DNA from: Stutzerimonas stutzeri
GTDB taxonomy: Bacteria > Pseudomonadota > Gammaproteobacteria > Pseudomonadales > Pseudomonadaceae
NCBI RefSeq assembly: GCF_013522825.1
Contig: NZ_JAAMQZ010000031.1
Location: 1 to 64,000 of the forward strand
DNA: 64,000 bases
Direction of reading: 5' to 3'
Shown here in pieces: positions 32,958 to 41,326 of the stretch (position 1 is its first letter; every line of letters begins with the position of its first letter). The position numbers and the translations under genes are program-made. Under the pieces are notes generated by a model. The model did no database searches. It was not told the DNA's origin and saw only the letters and a program-made list of their open reading frames with translations.

Positions 32958-34889
32958 TCAAGTGCGCCTGATCGCCTTCCTGGGCATGGCCTTGGGCTTC
33001 TTCTTCTTTTTCCAGGGCGCGCCTTTACCGGGAGGGTTCGGCGGGCCGCTGATGGTCAGGCGCTGGTCGCGGCAGCGCTCGATCTGCTTGCTCATCCAGG
33101 CGGACTGCTTGGCGACGAATTCCTCCAGGCTCATCTCGCCACTCTGCACCATGTCCAGCGCCTGTTCCCAGATCGCCGTGGTGCCGGGGTCGGCAATCGC
33201 CCGTGGCACGGCGTCGATCAGGCTGAAGGCCGCCGGGCTGGCCGACAGCGCCTTGCCCTGTTTGCTCAGGTAGCCGCGATCCAGCAGCCCCTGGATGATG
33301 CCGGCCCGTGTCGCTTCGGTGCCGATGCCAGTGGTGTCCTTGAGTTTCTGCTTCAGGCGCGGGTCGTCCACCAGTTTGGCGACGTTCTTCATCGCCTTGA
33401 TCAGATCGCCTTCGGTGAAGGGCTTGGGCGGCTGGGTCCAGAGATCCTTGAGGTTTACGCCCATGACGTTGCAGTGCTGGCCCTCGCTCACCGCCGGCAG
33501 TGCCTGGGCCGGGGTCGGCTCACGGCCCTTTGCGGGTGTCAGGGCTTCGGGCAGCGCGCGGCGCCAGCCGGGTTCGACGATCACCTTGCCCATCGCCCGC
33601 AGCGCCTGCCCGGCGCAGTCGAAGTCCGCCTGGGTGCGGTCGTATTCGTGGTTGGGCAGGAACTGCGCCAGGTAGCGGGCGCGAATCAGCGTATAGACCG
33701 CGCGCTGCTTGCCTACCAGGCGTGACAGATCGGTCGCGGCGGCGGTGGGGATGATGCCGTGGTGAGCGCTGACCTTGGCATCGTTCCAGGCACGCGAGCG
33801 GCGTTGCGGCTGCACATGTGTGAGCAGTTCGGACAGCGCCGGATCGCTGCGACCCAGGGCGGCGATGATCGCCGGCGCCTCGCCGTGCTGGCTCAGCGGC
33901 AGGTAGCCGCAGTCGCTGCGCGGGTAGGTGATCAACTTGTGGGTTTCGTAGAGCGCCTGGGCGATATCCAGGGTTTCCTGGGCGCCGAGGCCGAGTTTCT
34001 TCGAGCAGATTTCCTGCAGGGTGCCGAGGTCGAAGGGCAGCGGCGGCGCCTCGCGCATGCGTTCGGTGCGCAGCTTCACCACCTGTGCCTGGGCGGCATT
34101 GCCGATGGCGGCGGCTGCCTGGCGCGCATGTTCCGGGTCGAGGCAGCGCCCCTGGTCGTCGCAGCGATCCTCGGCTGCGCGCCATTGCGCGGTGAAGGAT
34201 ACATCGCCGGCCTGCAGCGCGACCTCGATGGCCCAGTAGGGCACCGGCACGAAGTCGGCGATGCTGCGGTCGCGATCCACCACCAGGCGCAGCGTCGGCG
34301 TCTGCACGCGGCCCACCGGCAGCACGCCCTGGTAGCCGGACTGCCGTCCGAGCAGGGTGAATAGCCGGCTCATGTTCATGCCGATCAGCCAGTCGGCGCG
34401 CGAGCGGCCCAGCGCCGAGTGGTAGAGGCTGAAGGTTTCTGCGCCGGGCTTGAGTGCGGCCAGGGCCTTGCGGATCGAGGCGTCATCCAGCGCCGAGAGC
34501 CAGAGGCGCTGGATGGGGCCGCGATAACGGCAGTGCTCCACCAGCTCGCGGGCGATCATCTCGCCTTCGCGGTCGGCGTCGGTGGCGATCACCAGCTCGC
34601 TGGCTTCGAGAAGCAAACGCTTGACCGCCTTGAACTGGCTGGCGGTCTTCGGTTTGACCAGCATCTTCCAGCGTTCGGGCACGATCGGCAGGTCGCCCAG
34701 CACCCAGCGTTTGTAGCGGGCGTCATAGGCATCCGGCGGGGCGGTTTCCAGCAGGTGGCCGATGCACCAGGTCACCGTGATGCCTGCACCGAGCCAGCAG
34801 CCGTCGCCACGCCGGTTGGCGCCGAGCACCTTGGCGATGTCCTTGGCCTGGGAGGGTTTTTCGCAGAGAAACAGCCGCATTGCCGTCAT
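32958..34889 (-). CDS. topB: DNA topoisomerase III
   Basis: 643 residues, type IA topoisomerase. N-terminal Toprim (MRLFLCEKPSQAKDIAKVLG; VIATDADREGEMIARELVEH with DxD metal residues), and active-site Tyr in ETHKLITYPRSDCGYLPL. The basic Lys-rich tail (KKKKKPKAMPRKAIRRT) replaces zinc fingers. Two close start codons exist (34889 and 34880); MRLFLCEKPS is the conserved beginning. Removes precatenanes and negative supercoils. Confidence 0.96.
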   Translation of the reverse strand: MTAMRLFLCEKPSQAKDIAKVLGANRRGDGCWLGAGITVTWCIGHLLETAPPDAYDARYKRWVLGDLPIVPERWKMLVKPKTASQFKAVKRLLLEASELVIATDADREGEMIARELVEHCRYRGPIQRLWLSALDDASIRKALAALKPGAETFSLYHSALGRSRADWLIGMNMSRLFTLLGRQSGYQGVLPVGRVQTPTLRLVVDRDRSIADFVPVPYWAIEVALQAGDVSFTAQWRAAEDRCDDQGRCLDPEHARQAAAAIGNAAQAQVVKLRTERMREAPPLPFDLGTLQEICSKKLGLGAQETLDIAQALYETHKLITYPRSDCGYLPLSQHGEAPAIIAALGRSDPALSELLTHVQPQRRSRAWNDAKVSAHHGIIPTAAATDLSRLVGKQRAVYTLIRARYLAQFLPNHEYDRTQADFDCAGQALRAMGKVIVEPGWRRALPEALTPAKGREPTPAQALPAVSEGQHCNVMGVNLKDLWTQPPKPFTEGDLIKAMKNVAKLVDDPRLKQKLKDTTGIGTEATRAGIIQGLLDRGYLSKQGKALSASPAAFSLIDAVPRAIADPGTTAIWEQALDMVQSGEMSLEEFVAKQSAWMSKQIERCRDQRLTISGPPNPPGKGAPWKKKKKPKAMPRKAIRRT

Positions 34890-35029
34890 CTATCCATTTT
34901 CGCAATGGGGCATAGCATGCGCAGCGTAGCGGTTTTGGGCAATCTTTATCTGTATGGATGTACAGTTTGAGGCATGTTTAGGGCTCATTCATTGGGCCTT
35001 TGGTAGAGAGATGACTGGCATGGCCTTAT

Positions 35030-35095
35030 GGCCGAACAAGTTCGGCCCTACGGGCCGCGGAAGCCGCATCAATGTAGGGCCGAATTCATTCGGCC
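35030..35095. repeat. Two inverted REP palindromes
   Basis: Left unit GGCCGAACAAGTTCGGCC + CTAC (35030-35051) and right unit GTAGGGCCGAATTCATTCGG (35074-35095), tail to tail. Located between topB and the hemolysin III gene. Confidence 0.88.
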
Positions 35096-35118
35096 GACCG
35101 GCCCTTGGCTGGAGGGAG

Positions 35119-35736
35119 CTAGACTACGTATCCCGCAATCGCCACGAAATGCAGCAGGCTGCCGGCCATCACGAACAGGTGCCAGATGCCGTGCCAGTGG
35201 CGAAAGCGCTGGTCGTAGGCAAAGAAGAGAATGCCCACCGTATAGAGCACGCCGCCCGCGACCAGCCAGCTGAAGCCGACGCCGCCGAGCGCTGCGAGCA
35301 GCGGCTTGACCGCCACCAGCACGATCCAGCCCATCACCGCGTAGATGACGACCGACAGCACGCGCGCTTCCGAGCGTGGCTTGATCTCCTGCAGCATGCC
35401 GATGACGGCCAGGCCCCAGACGATGCCGAACAACCACCAGCCCCAGCTGCCACGCAGGGTAACCAGGCAGAAGGGCGTGTAGCTGCCAGCGATCAGCAGG
35501 TAGATCGACAGGTGATCGAGCTTGCGCATGATCACCTTCGCCCGGCCGCGCAGGCTGTGATAGAGCGTCGAGGCGCTGTACAGCAGCACCAGGGTGAAAC
35601 CGTAGATCGCCACGCTGACGATCCTCGCCACGTCGCCGCTCATGGCCGCCAGGATCAGCAGCCAGACGCTGCCGATCACCGCCAGCACGCCGCCGGCCAG
35701 GTGCGTCCAGGCGTTGAGCTTTTCCCCGTGATACAT
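35119..35736 (-). CDS. Hemolysin III / PAQR-type membrane protein (YqfA/TrhA family)
   Basis: 205 residues with seven predicted helices. N-terminal GEKLNAWTHLAGGVLAVIGS and the conserved His-containing DHLSIYLLIAGSYTPFCL and WHLFVMAGSLLHFVAI motifs define the HlyIII family, whose His/Asp residues likely bind zinc. Start at MYHGEKLN. Bacterial members affect membrane energetics; true haemolysis is doubtful. Confidence 0.93.
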   Translation of the reverse strand: MYHGEKLNAWTHLAGGVLAVIGSVWLLILAAMSGDVARIVSVAIYGFTLVLLYSASTLYHSLRGRAKVIMRKLDHLSIYLLIAGSYTPFCLVTLRGSWGWWLFGIVWGLAVIGMLQEIKPRSEARVLSVVIYAVMGWIVLVAVKPLLAALGGVGFSWLVAGGVLYTVGILFFAYDQRFRHWHGIWHLFVMAGSLLHFVAIAGYVV

Positions 35737-35753
35737 CGGTGTTCCGTGTCGAT

Positions 35754-35899
35754 TAGCAGGCCGTTGAGAAACGTAGGCGAGGCAGGTAAGACAAGGCAAA
35801 AACAGGTGAGGAAGCGGAGTTTAGGTGTTCTAAATGAGCATTCCGAGCCTGTTTTTAACGCAGTATTACCAACGCAGGTAGTTTTTCAACGGCCTGCTA
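35754..35899. repeat. MITE-like element E2 with inverted ends
   Basis: Ends TAGCAGGCCGTTGAGAAAC and GTTTTTCAACGGCCTGCTA are inverted (one G:T pair). The core is shared with E1 (29411-29629), but the terminal arms differ from E1 in a compensated way. The right end forms the TAG stop of the minus-strand DUF4197 gene. Confidence 0.8.
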
Positions 35900-36583
35900 G
35901 TTGCCGCTCAGTACGCCAAACACCTTCTTGGCCAGGCTGGTGGCCGCCTGGGTCGGGTTCTGGCGGATGCTCGCTTCCTGCTCGGCGATGACGGTGAACA
36001 GCCCGTCGAGCGCCTGCTCGGCGACGTAGCCTTCGATGGTGCCGTACTTGGCATCGACCGCGCCGAGGCCGGATGCCTTGGCGGCGAGTGCGTTGTACTG
36101 CTGGGCGACGCCGACCTGGTCGGTGGCCTGCTTGATGATGGGCATGAACTTGTCGCGGATCTGATCGCGGCTGGTCTTGTCCAAGTACTGGGTGGCCGAG
36201 TCGTCGCCGCCGGCCAGGATCGCCTTGGCGTCGGCCACGGTCATCTTCTTCACGGCATCGAGCAGCAGCGCCTGGGCCTGGGGCACGGCGGCTTCGGCGG
36301 CCTGGTTCATGCTGTCTTCCAGGGCCTCGACCTGCGAGCCCATGCCCAGCATCTTCAGCATCCGCGAGGCCTTGCCGAGGTTGCCCGGCAGTTCGATGCG
36401 CACATCGGGGTCATTGCTGAAACCACCGGGCTTGCCCAGTTGCTGCACGGCGACCTTGGCGCCCTGACTCAAGGCATCCTTGAGCCCCGCGCTGGCATCG
36501 CCCTGGCTCAGGTCGGACAGCGAAAGCGCGAATGCCCCGCTGGACAGCAGCAGGCCGGCGATAAGGGTGGTGATGCGACGCAT
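35897..36583 (-). CDS. DUF4197 periplasmic protein
   Basis: 228 residues from MRRITTLIAGLLLSSGAFAL, a cleavable signal peptide. The mature protein is all-helical with DUF4197 phrases LSQGDASAGLKDALSQGAK, GFSNDPDVRIELPGNL and YIEG-like TIEGYVAEQALDGLFTVI. Family function unknown. The stop is supplied by repeat E2. Confidence 0.93.
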   Translation of the reverse strand: MRRITTLIAGLLLSSGAFALSLSDLSQGDASAGLKDALSQGAKVAVQQLGKPGGFSNDPDVRIELPGNLGKASRMLKMLGMGSQVEALEDSMNQAAEAAVPQAQALLLDAVKKMTVADAKAILAGGDDSATQYLDKTSRDQIRDKFMPIIKQATDQVGVAQQYNALAAKASGLGAVDAKYGTIEGYVAEQALDGLFTVIAEQEASIRQNPTQAATSLAKKVFGVLSGN

Positions 36584-36636
36584 GGGTGATTCCTCTGGTT
36601 GTGATAGGGGCGAGCTTAGCAGGTCTCTCGGGCGCG

Positions 36637-37641
36637 CTATGTGACGTCGAAATGCGCCTTGCGCCATTGTTGCGGTGCCATCCCGCTCCAGCGCTTGAAG
36701 GCACGGGAGAAGGCCGTCTCGTCGGCGTAGCCCAGGTGCAGCGCCAGATCGGTGATGGATTGCGCGGAAAGCCGCAGCTGCTGGCGCGCCTCGTCGTAGC
36801 GAACGTTATCGAGCAGGCTGCGAAAGCTGTGACCCTGGCGTTGCAGCGCCAGTTGCAGGCTGCGCGGATGCTGGCCGAGCAGGCTGGCGACCACCTCCAG
36901 TCGGGCCTCGCCGGTGGAAAGGATCGATTGCAGGATATAGCGCGTGCGCTCGACGTGGTCCGTCGGCAGCTGCGAGTTATGGCGAAACTGTTCGATCAGG
37001 TGCGATTTGAGCTGGCTGCGCTGTTCTACCGGGCGCAGGGTGAAGATGTCGGCGTCGGTGACGAAGCCGCTGCAAGGCTGCTCGAACAGCACCGGGCAGG
37101 AAAACAGCCGCGCATATTCCTGCGGTTCGCCCAGCGCCGCGTGGCTGATCAGTAACCGGCGCGGTTGCCATTCAGCCGCGAACAGCCCGGCCATGGTGCG
37201 CTGGGTAACACCAAGGCCCAGCTCGCGCAGCTGACGCAGATCCACCGGCTCCTGCAACTGCAGGCGGTACTCGACCCGCAGCTGCTCGCCTTGCGTTTGC
37301 AGATGCAGCGAGATGCCCTGGGCATGCAGGTGCACGTATTGCTGGGTGAGCTTGAGCACCTCGGCGAAGCTGTCCGCCTGGGCCAACAGCAGGCCGAACG
37401 GGCCGAACACCAGATAGTCGTGGTATTCGCTCAGTTGCAGGCCGAAGCTCGGCGCCGGGCCTTCGGTGGCGGCCAGGTTGAGCGCCTGGGCAAAGCGCGC
37501 GTAGGGCACGTAGAGATCGGGACGGCGCAGCACCAGCGGGTCCAGCTCGCAACGGCGCAGCAGCTCGTGGGGGTTGAGGCCATGACGGCGACAGAGGCTG
37601 TCGAAGCCGATAAACACGGCGCTGCGGGCAATCTGGGTCAT
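36637..37641 (-). CDS. AraC-family regulator with Arabinose_bd-type N-terminus (OruR-like)
   Basis: 334 residues. N-terminal PF12625-type domain (about 15-190: DSLCRRHGLNPHELLRRCEL; EYHDYLVFGPFGLLLAQADS) and C-terminal HTH_18 (about 230-330: SRSLQLALQRQGHSFRSLL-like and SITDLALHLGYADETAFSRAF). Divergent from the FAD/ThDP/FMN enzyme operon about 310 bp away and the obvious candidate to control it. Confidence 0.92.
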   Translation of the reverse strand: MTQIARSAVFIGFDSLCRRHGLNPHELLRRCELDPLVLRRPDLYVPYARFAQALNLAATEGPAPSFGLQLSEYHDYLVFGPFGLLLAQADSFAEVLKLTQQYVHLHAQGISLHLQTQGEQLRVEYRLQLQEPVDLRQLRELGLGVTQRTMAGLFAAEWQPRRLLISHAALGEPQEYARLFSCPVLFEQPCSGFVTDADIFTLRPVEQRSQLKSHLIEQFRHNSQLPTDHVERTRYILQSILSTGEARLEVVASLLGQHPRSLQLALQRQGHSFRSLLDNVRYDEARQQLRLSAQSITDLALHLGYADETAFSRAFKRWSGMAPQQWRKAHFDVT

Positions 37642-37953
37642 GCAGAGTCCTGGACGAGTCTTTGCTATTCGAGCGCTCCCGTGCTCCAGCATGGAAGCGC
37701 TGTGTCGGTACGCTCAGCCACCATCGGCCAAATGTTATCTGGATCGCTCCCATGCTCCCTGCGTGGGAGCGTTGCACCAGTCGCCACGCCTTCTCCTCAT
37801 TCCGCACGAGCGTGGGCGGCAATTTGGCTGTATCAGCACGCCGTAATCTGCCGCATATTCGCAATATGTCAACTTGGTCTTCGTGAAATGTCAGGCCAAG
37901 TGGCGTCTGCCGGCCTAGTCTCAAGGCTGTCGCTGCGTTTGCCAGGAGGCCCT
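37642..37953. other. Divergent regulatory region with a REP-type repeat
   Basis: Contains two related GAGCGCTCCCGTGCTCCAGC / GATCGCTCCCATGCTCCCTG blocks (about 37671 and 37743) with a GCGTGGGAGCGTTGCACC arm, a REP-like class common in Pseudomonas. The promoters for the AraC gene and the operon must be here. A near-direct pair GCAATATGTCAACTTGG / GAAATGTCAGGCCAAG (about 37862-37901) could be an AraC-type operator. Confidence 0.45.
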
Positions 37954-39564
37954 ATGAGTGCTGCGCTTCATCGTTGTGAAACCCTGGTGATCGGTGCCGG
38001 GCTGGCAGGGATCAGCACCGCGCTGGAACTGCTCGACCAGGGCCGCGAGGTGTTGCTGCTCGATGCCGCGCCGCGCAGCCATTGCGGCGGCCAGGCCAAC
38101 GATGCCTTCGGCGGCATGCTGCTGTGCGGCACGCCCGAGCAGCGGCGCAACAAGGTGCAGGATTCGCCGCAGCTGCTGCTCGAAGACTGGCTGCGCGTGG
38201 CCGCCTTCGAGCCCGACGATCATTGGGGACGGCGCTGGGCCGAGCACTATGCCGAGCGCAACAAGGCGGATATCTACGACTGGCTGCGCCAGCGCGACGT
38301 GAGCTTCTTCCCGGCGGTGCAATGGGTTGAGCGCGGCAATTTCGGCGATGGCAACTCGCTGCCGCGCTACCACGTGGCCTGGGGCTGCGGGCGCGGGATC
38401 GCCCAGACACTGGCTCGGCAGATGTTCGAGCACGACAGGTTGAATTGCCTGTTCGAACATCGGGTGCTGGGGCTGGAAACACGCGACGGCGCCGTGGTGG
38501 GCTGCCATGGGCGCGGCCCCGAGGGCGACTTCCGTATCGAGGCCGAGCACGTGGTGGTGTGCAGCGGCGGTATCAACGGCGACCTGGCCAAGGTGCGTCA
38601 GCACTGGGACCCGCTCTACGGACCCTTTCCCGAGAACATCCTCAACGGCACCGACCCGCGCGCCGACGGCGAGCTGCATGCCCAGGTACGGGCTGCGGGT
38701 GGGCAGGTGGTCAAGCTCGGACGAATGTGGAACTACGCCGCCGGCATCGCCCATCCCGAGCCGCAGTATCCGCAACATGGCCTGAGCCTGATTCCCTCGC
38801 GCTCGGCGCTCTGGCTCGACGCCACAGGCCGGCGTATCGGTCCGCAGCCTCTAGTAGGAGGCTTCGATACCCACGACCAGTGCAAGCGCATCGGTCAGTT
38901 GCCCGGCCAGTACGGCTGGCAGTTGCTGAACTGGCGCATCGCGATCAAGGAGATGGCCATCTCCGGCACCGACAGCAATCCGCATTTTCGCGACCGCAAG
39001 CTGCTGCGGCTGCTGTGGCAGCTGGTTACCGGTAACCGCGAGCTGGTGCGCTGGCTGATCGAGCGCTGCCCCGACGTGCTGGCCGCCGAGAACCTGCCGC
39101 AGCTGGCCGGAAAGATGACCGCCCTGGCCGGCGATGGCCGGCTCGACCCAAACCTGCTGGTGGCCACGGTGCAGCACTACGACGCCGGCATCCGCCACGG
39201 CCCGGCGCTGTACAACGACGAGCAGCTGCGCCGCCTGCAGCAGCTGCGGCAATGGCGTGGCGACCGGCTGCGCACCTGCCGCGTGCAACCGATCATGGAT
39301 TCCGGTGGCGGCCCGCTGATCGCCATCCGCACCCGTCTGATCAGCCGCAAGAGCATGGGCGGCATGCTCACCGACCTGTATTCGCGGGTGCTGGATGCCC
39401 AGGGCGAGCCAGTTCCCGGCCTGTATGCGGCAGGGGAGGCGGCGGGCTTCGGCGGGGGTGGCATCAGCGGTATTCGCTCGCTGGAAGGCACCTTTCTCTC
39501 CAACTGCATCCTCAATGGCCGCCGCGCCGCGCAGGCCATCGCAGGCCATGCCACGAACACATGA
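37954..39564 (+). CDS. FAD-dependent dehydrogenase/oxidoreductase (COG3573-like)
   Basis: 536 residues. FAD-binding GxGxxG at VIGAGLAGISTALELLDQG followed by the acidic end LLLDAAP. Central substrate domain with CGGQANDAFGGM and WGCGRGIAQTLARQM. C-terminal FAD block GLYAAGEAAGFGGGGISGIR. Belongs to the FAD_binding_2 / 3-ketosteroid-dehydrogenase-like group. AGGAGG precedes the ATG. First gene of a three-enzyme operon; substrate unknown. Confidence 0.88.
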   Translation: MSAALHRCETLVIGAGLAGISTALELLDQGREVLLLDAAPRSHCGGQANDAFGGMLLCGTPEQRRNKVQDSPQLLLEDWLRVAAFEPDDHWGRRWAEHYAERNKADIYDWLRQRDVSFFPAVQWVERGNFGDGNSLPRYHVAWGCGRGIAQTLARQMFEHDRLNCLFEHRVLGLETRDGAVVGCHGRGPEGDFRIEAEHVVVCSGGINGDLAKVRQHWDPLYGPFPENILNGTDPRADGELHAQVRAAGGQVVKLGRMWNYAAGIAHPEPQYPQHGLSLIPSRSALWLDATGRRIGPQPLVGGFDTHDQCKRIGQLPGQYGWQLLNWRIAIKEMAISGTDSNPHFRDRKLLRLLWQLVTGNRELVRWLIERCPDVLAAENLPQLAGKMTALAGDGRLDPNLLVATVQHYDAGIRHGPALYNDEQLRRLQQLRQWRGDRLRTCRVQPIMDSGGGPLIAIRTRLISRKSMGGMLTDLYSRVLDAQGEPVPGLYAAGEAAGFGGGGISGIRSLEGTFLSNCILNGRRAAQAIAGHATNT

Positions 39565-39582
39565 GAACAAGGACATAGAGCC

Positions 39583-41313
39583 ATGAAGAAAACCGGCGCC
39601 GCATTGGCACGTTTCGCCCTGGAACAACTGGGTGTCAGCCACACCTTCGGTATCCCCGGGGTACACAACACCGAGCTGTACGACGAACTGAACGCCTCGG
39701 ACAGCATCCAGCCGGTGCTGGTGACCCACGAATGCGGCGCGGCCTTCATGGCCGATGCCTTCAGCCGCACCGGATCAAGCATCGGCACCCTGGTGATCGT
39801 TCCGGCAGCAGGCGTCACCCACGCGGCCAGTGGCATCGGCGAGGCAGGGCTGGACGGCATTCCGATGCTGATCATTTCCGGCGGCATCCACAGTGAAAGC
39901 GGCCGCCGCTACCAGTTGCACGATATCGATCAGCACGCCCTGCTGGCGCCGATCACCAAAGCCAGTTTCCGCATCCTCAGCCACGCCGAGGTGATTCCCA
40001 CGCTGTACGAGGCCTACCGCATCGCCACCGGTGGCGAGCCGGGGCCGGTGTTCGTCGAGCTGCCCTACAACATCGGCAACTTCCTCGGCGAAGTGGCGGA
40101 AATGCCGCCCTTCGTCGCCGATCCGCTGGCGGCCAGTCATGATCCGGCGCAGCTGCGCGAAGCCGCGCGGTTGCTGGTCGAGGCACGCCAGCCCGGCCTG
40201 TTCCTCGGCTGGGGCGCGGTGGGGGCGCAGGCGGAACTGATCCAGTTGGCCGAACTGCTGGGCGCGCCGGTGTGCACCACGCTGCAAGGCCTCAGCGCCT
40301 TTCCCGCCACGCATCCGCTGCATGTGGGCATGGGCTTCGGCGACTATGCGGTGCCGGCTGCCGCCAATGCCTTCGGTGATTGCGACTGCCTGCTGGCGGT
40401 GGGCACGCGCTTCGCGGAAATCCCCACCGGCAGCTACAGCATGCCGGTGCCGGAGAACCTGATTCACCTGGACATCAACCCGCAGGTGTTCGGCGCCAAC
40501 TACCCCGCGCGGATCGCCCTGGCCGGGGCTGCGGAGCAACTGATCCCGGCGTTGCTGGCCGAGGTCCGGGCGCTGCGCAGCGAGGCGCCGGCCAGCCCGC
40601 TGCCGGCGCGCATCGCTGTCGACAAGGCCGCTTATCTGAAGGAATGGCTGCAGCACGACAGCCGTGGACGGGTGAACCCGGCTGCGTTCTGCCAGGCCCT
40701 GCGTGCACAGCTGAACGACGAGGCCATCGTGGTGGCCGACGATGGCAACCACACCTTCCTGCTGGCCGAGCTGATGCCCATCCACGGCCCGCGCGGTTTC
40801 ATCTCGCCCAGCGATTTCAACGCCATGGGCTACTGCGTGCCGGGGATCATCGGCGCCAAGCTGGCCAATCCCGGTCGGCAGGTGGTGGGCGTGGTGGGTG
40901 ACGGCGCGTTGCGCATGACCGGGCTGGAACTGGTCACTGCCAGCAGCCTGGGGCTGGGCGTGGCGTTGCTCGTGTTCAACGACGGCGAGTTGTCGCAGAT
41001 CGCCCAGGCCCAGGAAATTCCCTACAACCGCAAGACCTGCACCGTGCTGCAGCCGCTCAACCTCGCCGCGCTGGCCGAGGCCACCGGCGCCGCCTTCGTC
41101 GCCATCGAGAACAACGATCAATGCGTGGACGGCGTCGCCCGTGCGATGGCGCTGGTCGGCGAGGGCAGGCCGGTACTGGTGGATGTGCGCATCGACTACA
41201 GCAAGCGCACGCGCTTCACCGAAGGCGTGGTCAAGGCCACCCTCAAGCGCTTCACGCCGCGCGACAAGGTACGGGTGGTGGGCCGGGCGCTGTGGCGCCG
41301 GGTGACCGGTTGA
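39583..41313 (+). CDS. ThDP-dependent enzyme (acetolactate synthase / 2-oxoacid decarboxylase type)
   Basis: 576 residues with N-terminal PYR domain (catalytic Glu in VTHECGAAFMADAFSR), central domain, and C-terminal PP domain with the Mg/ThDP motif VVGDGALRMTGLE ... VFNDGELSQIAQ. Could form or cleave a 2-oxo acid bond. No small regulatory subunit is next to it, so a biosynthetic acetolactate synthase is unlikely. Together with the FMN 2-hydroxyacid dehydrogenase downstream, a mandelate/benzoylformate-like decarboxylation is possible. Confidence 0.85.
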   Translation: MKKTGAALARFALEQLGVSHTFGIPGVHNTELYDELNASDSIQPVLVTHECGAAFMADAFSRTGSSIGTLVIVPAAGVTHAASGIGEAGLDGIPMLIISGGIHSESGRRYQLHDIDQHALLAPITKASFRILSHAEVIPTLYEAYRIATGGEPGPVFVELPYNIGNFLGEVAEMPPFVADPLAASHDPAQLREAARLLVEARQPGLFLGWGAVGAQAELIQLAELLGAPVCTTLQGLSAFPATHPLHVGMGFGDYAVPAAANAFGDCDCLLAVGTRFAEIPTGSYSMPVPENLIHLDINPQVFGANYPARIALAGAAEQLIPALLAEVRALRSEAPASPLPARIAVDKAAYLKEWLQHDSRGRVNPAAFCQALRAQLNDEAIVVADDGNHTFLLAELMPIHGPRGFISPSDFNAMGYCVPGIIGAKLANPGRQVVGVVGDGALRMTGLELVTASSLGLGVALLVFNDGELSQIAQAQEIPYNRKTCTVLQPLNLAALAEATGAAFVAIENNDQCVDGVARAMALVGEGRPVLVDVRIDYSKRTRFTEGVVKATLKRFTPRDKVRVVGRALWRRVTG

Positions 41314-41326
41314 GGAGGGCGACGTC

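Noticed and set aside
37165..37953. N-terminal extension of the FAD oxidoreductase
   Set aside because: Overlaps the AraC gene on the other strand; the AGGAGG and ATG at 37954 begin the FAD-binding motif.
39583..41313. Biosynthetic acetolactate synthase (ilvB) call
   Set aside because: No small subunit (ilvN/ilvH) or ilvC adjacent and the operon contains oxidative enzymes; a catabolic ThDP enzyme is more likely.
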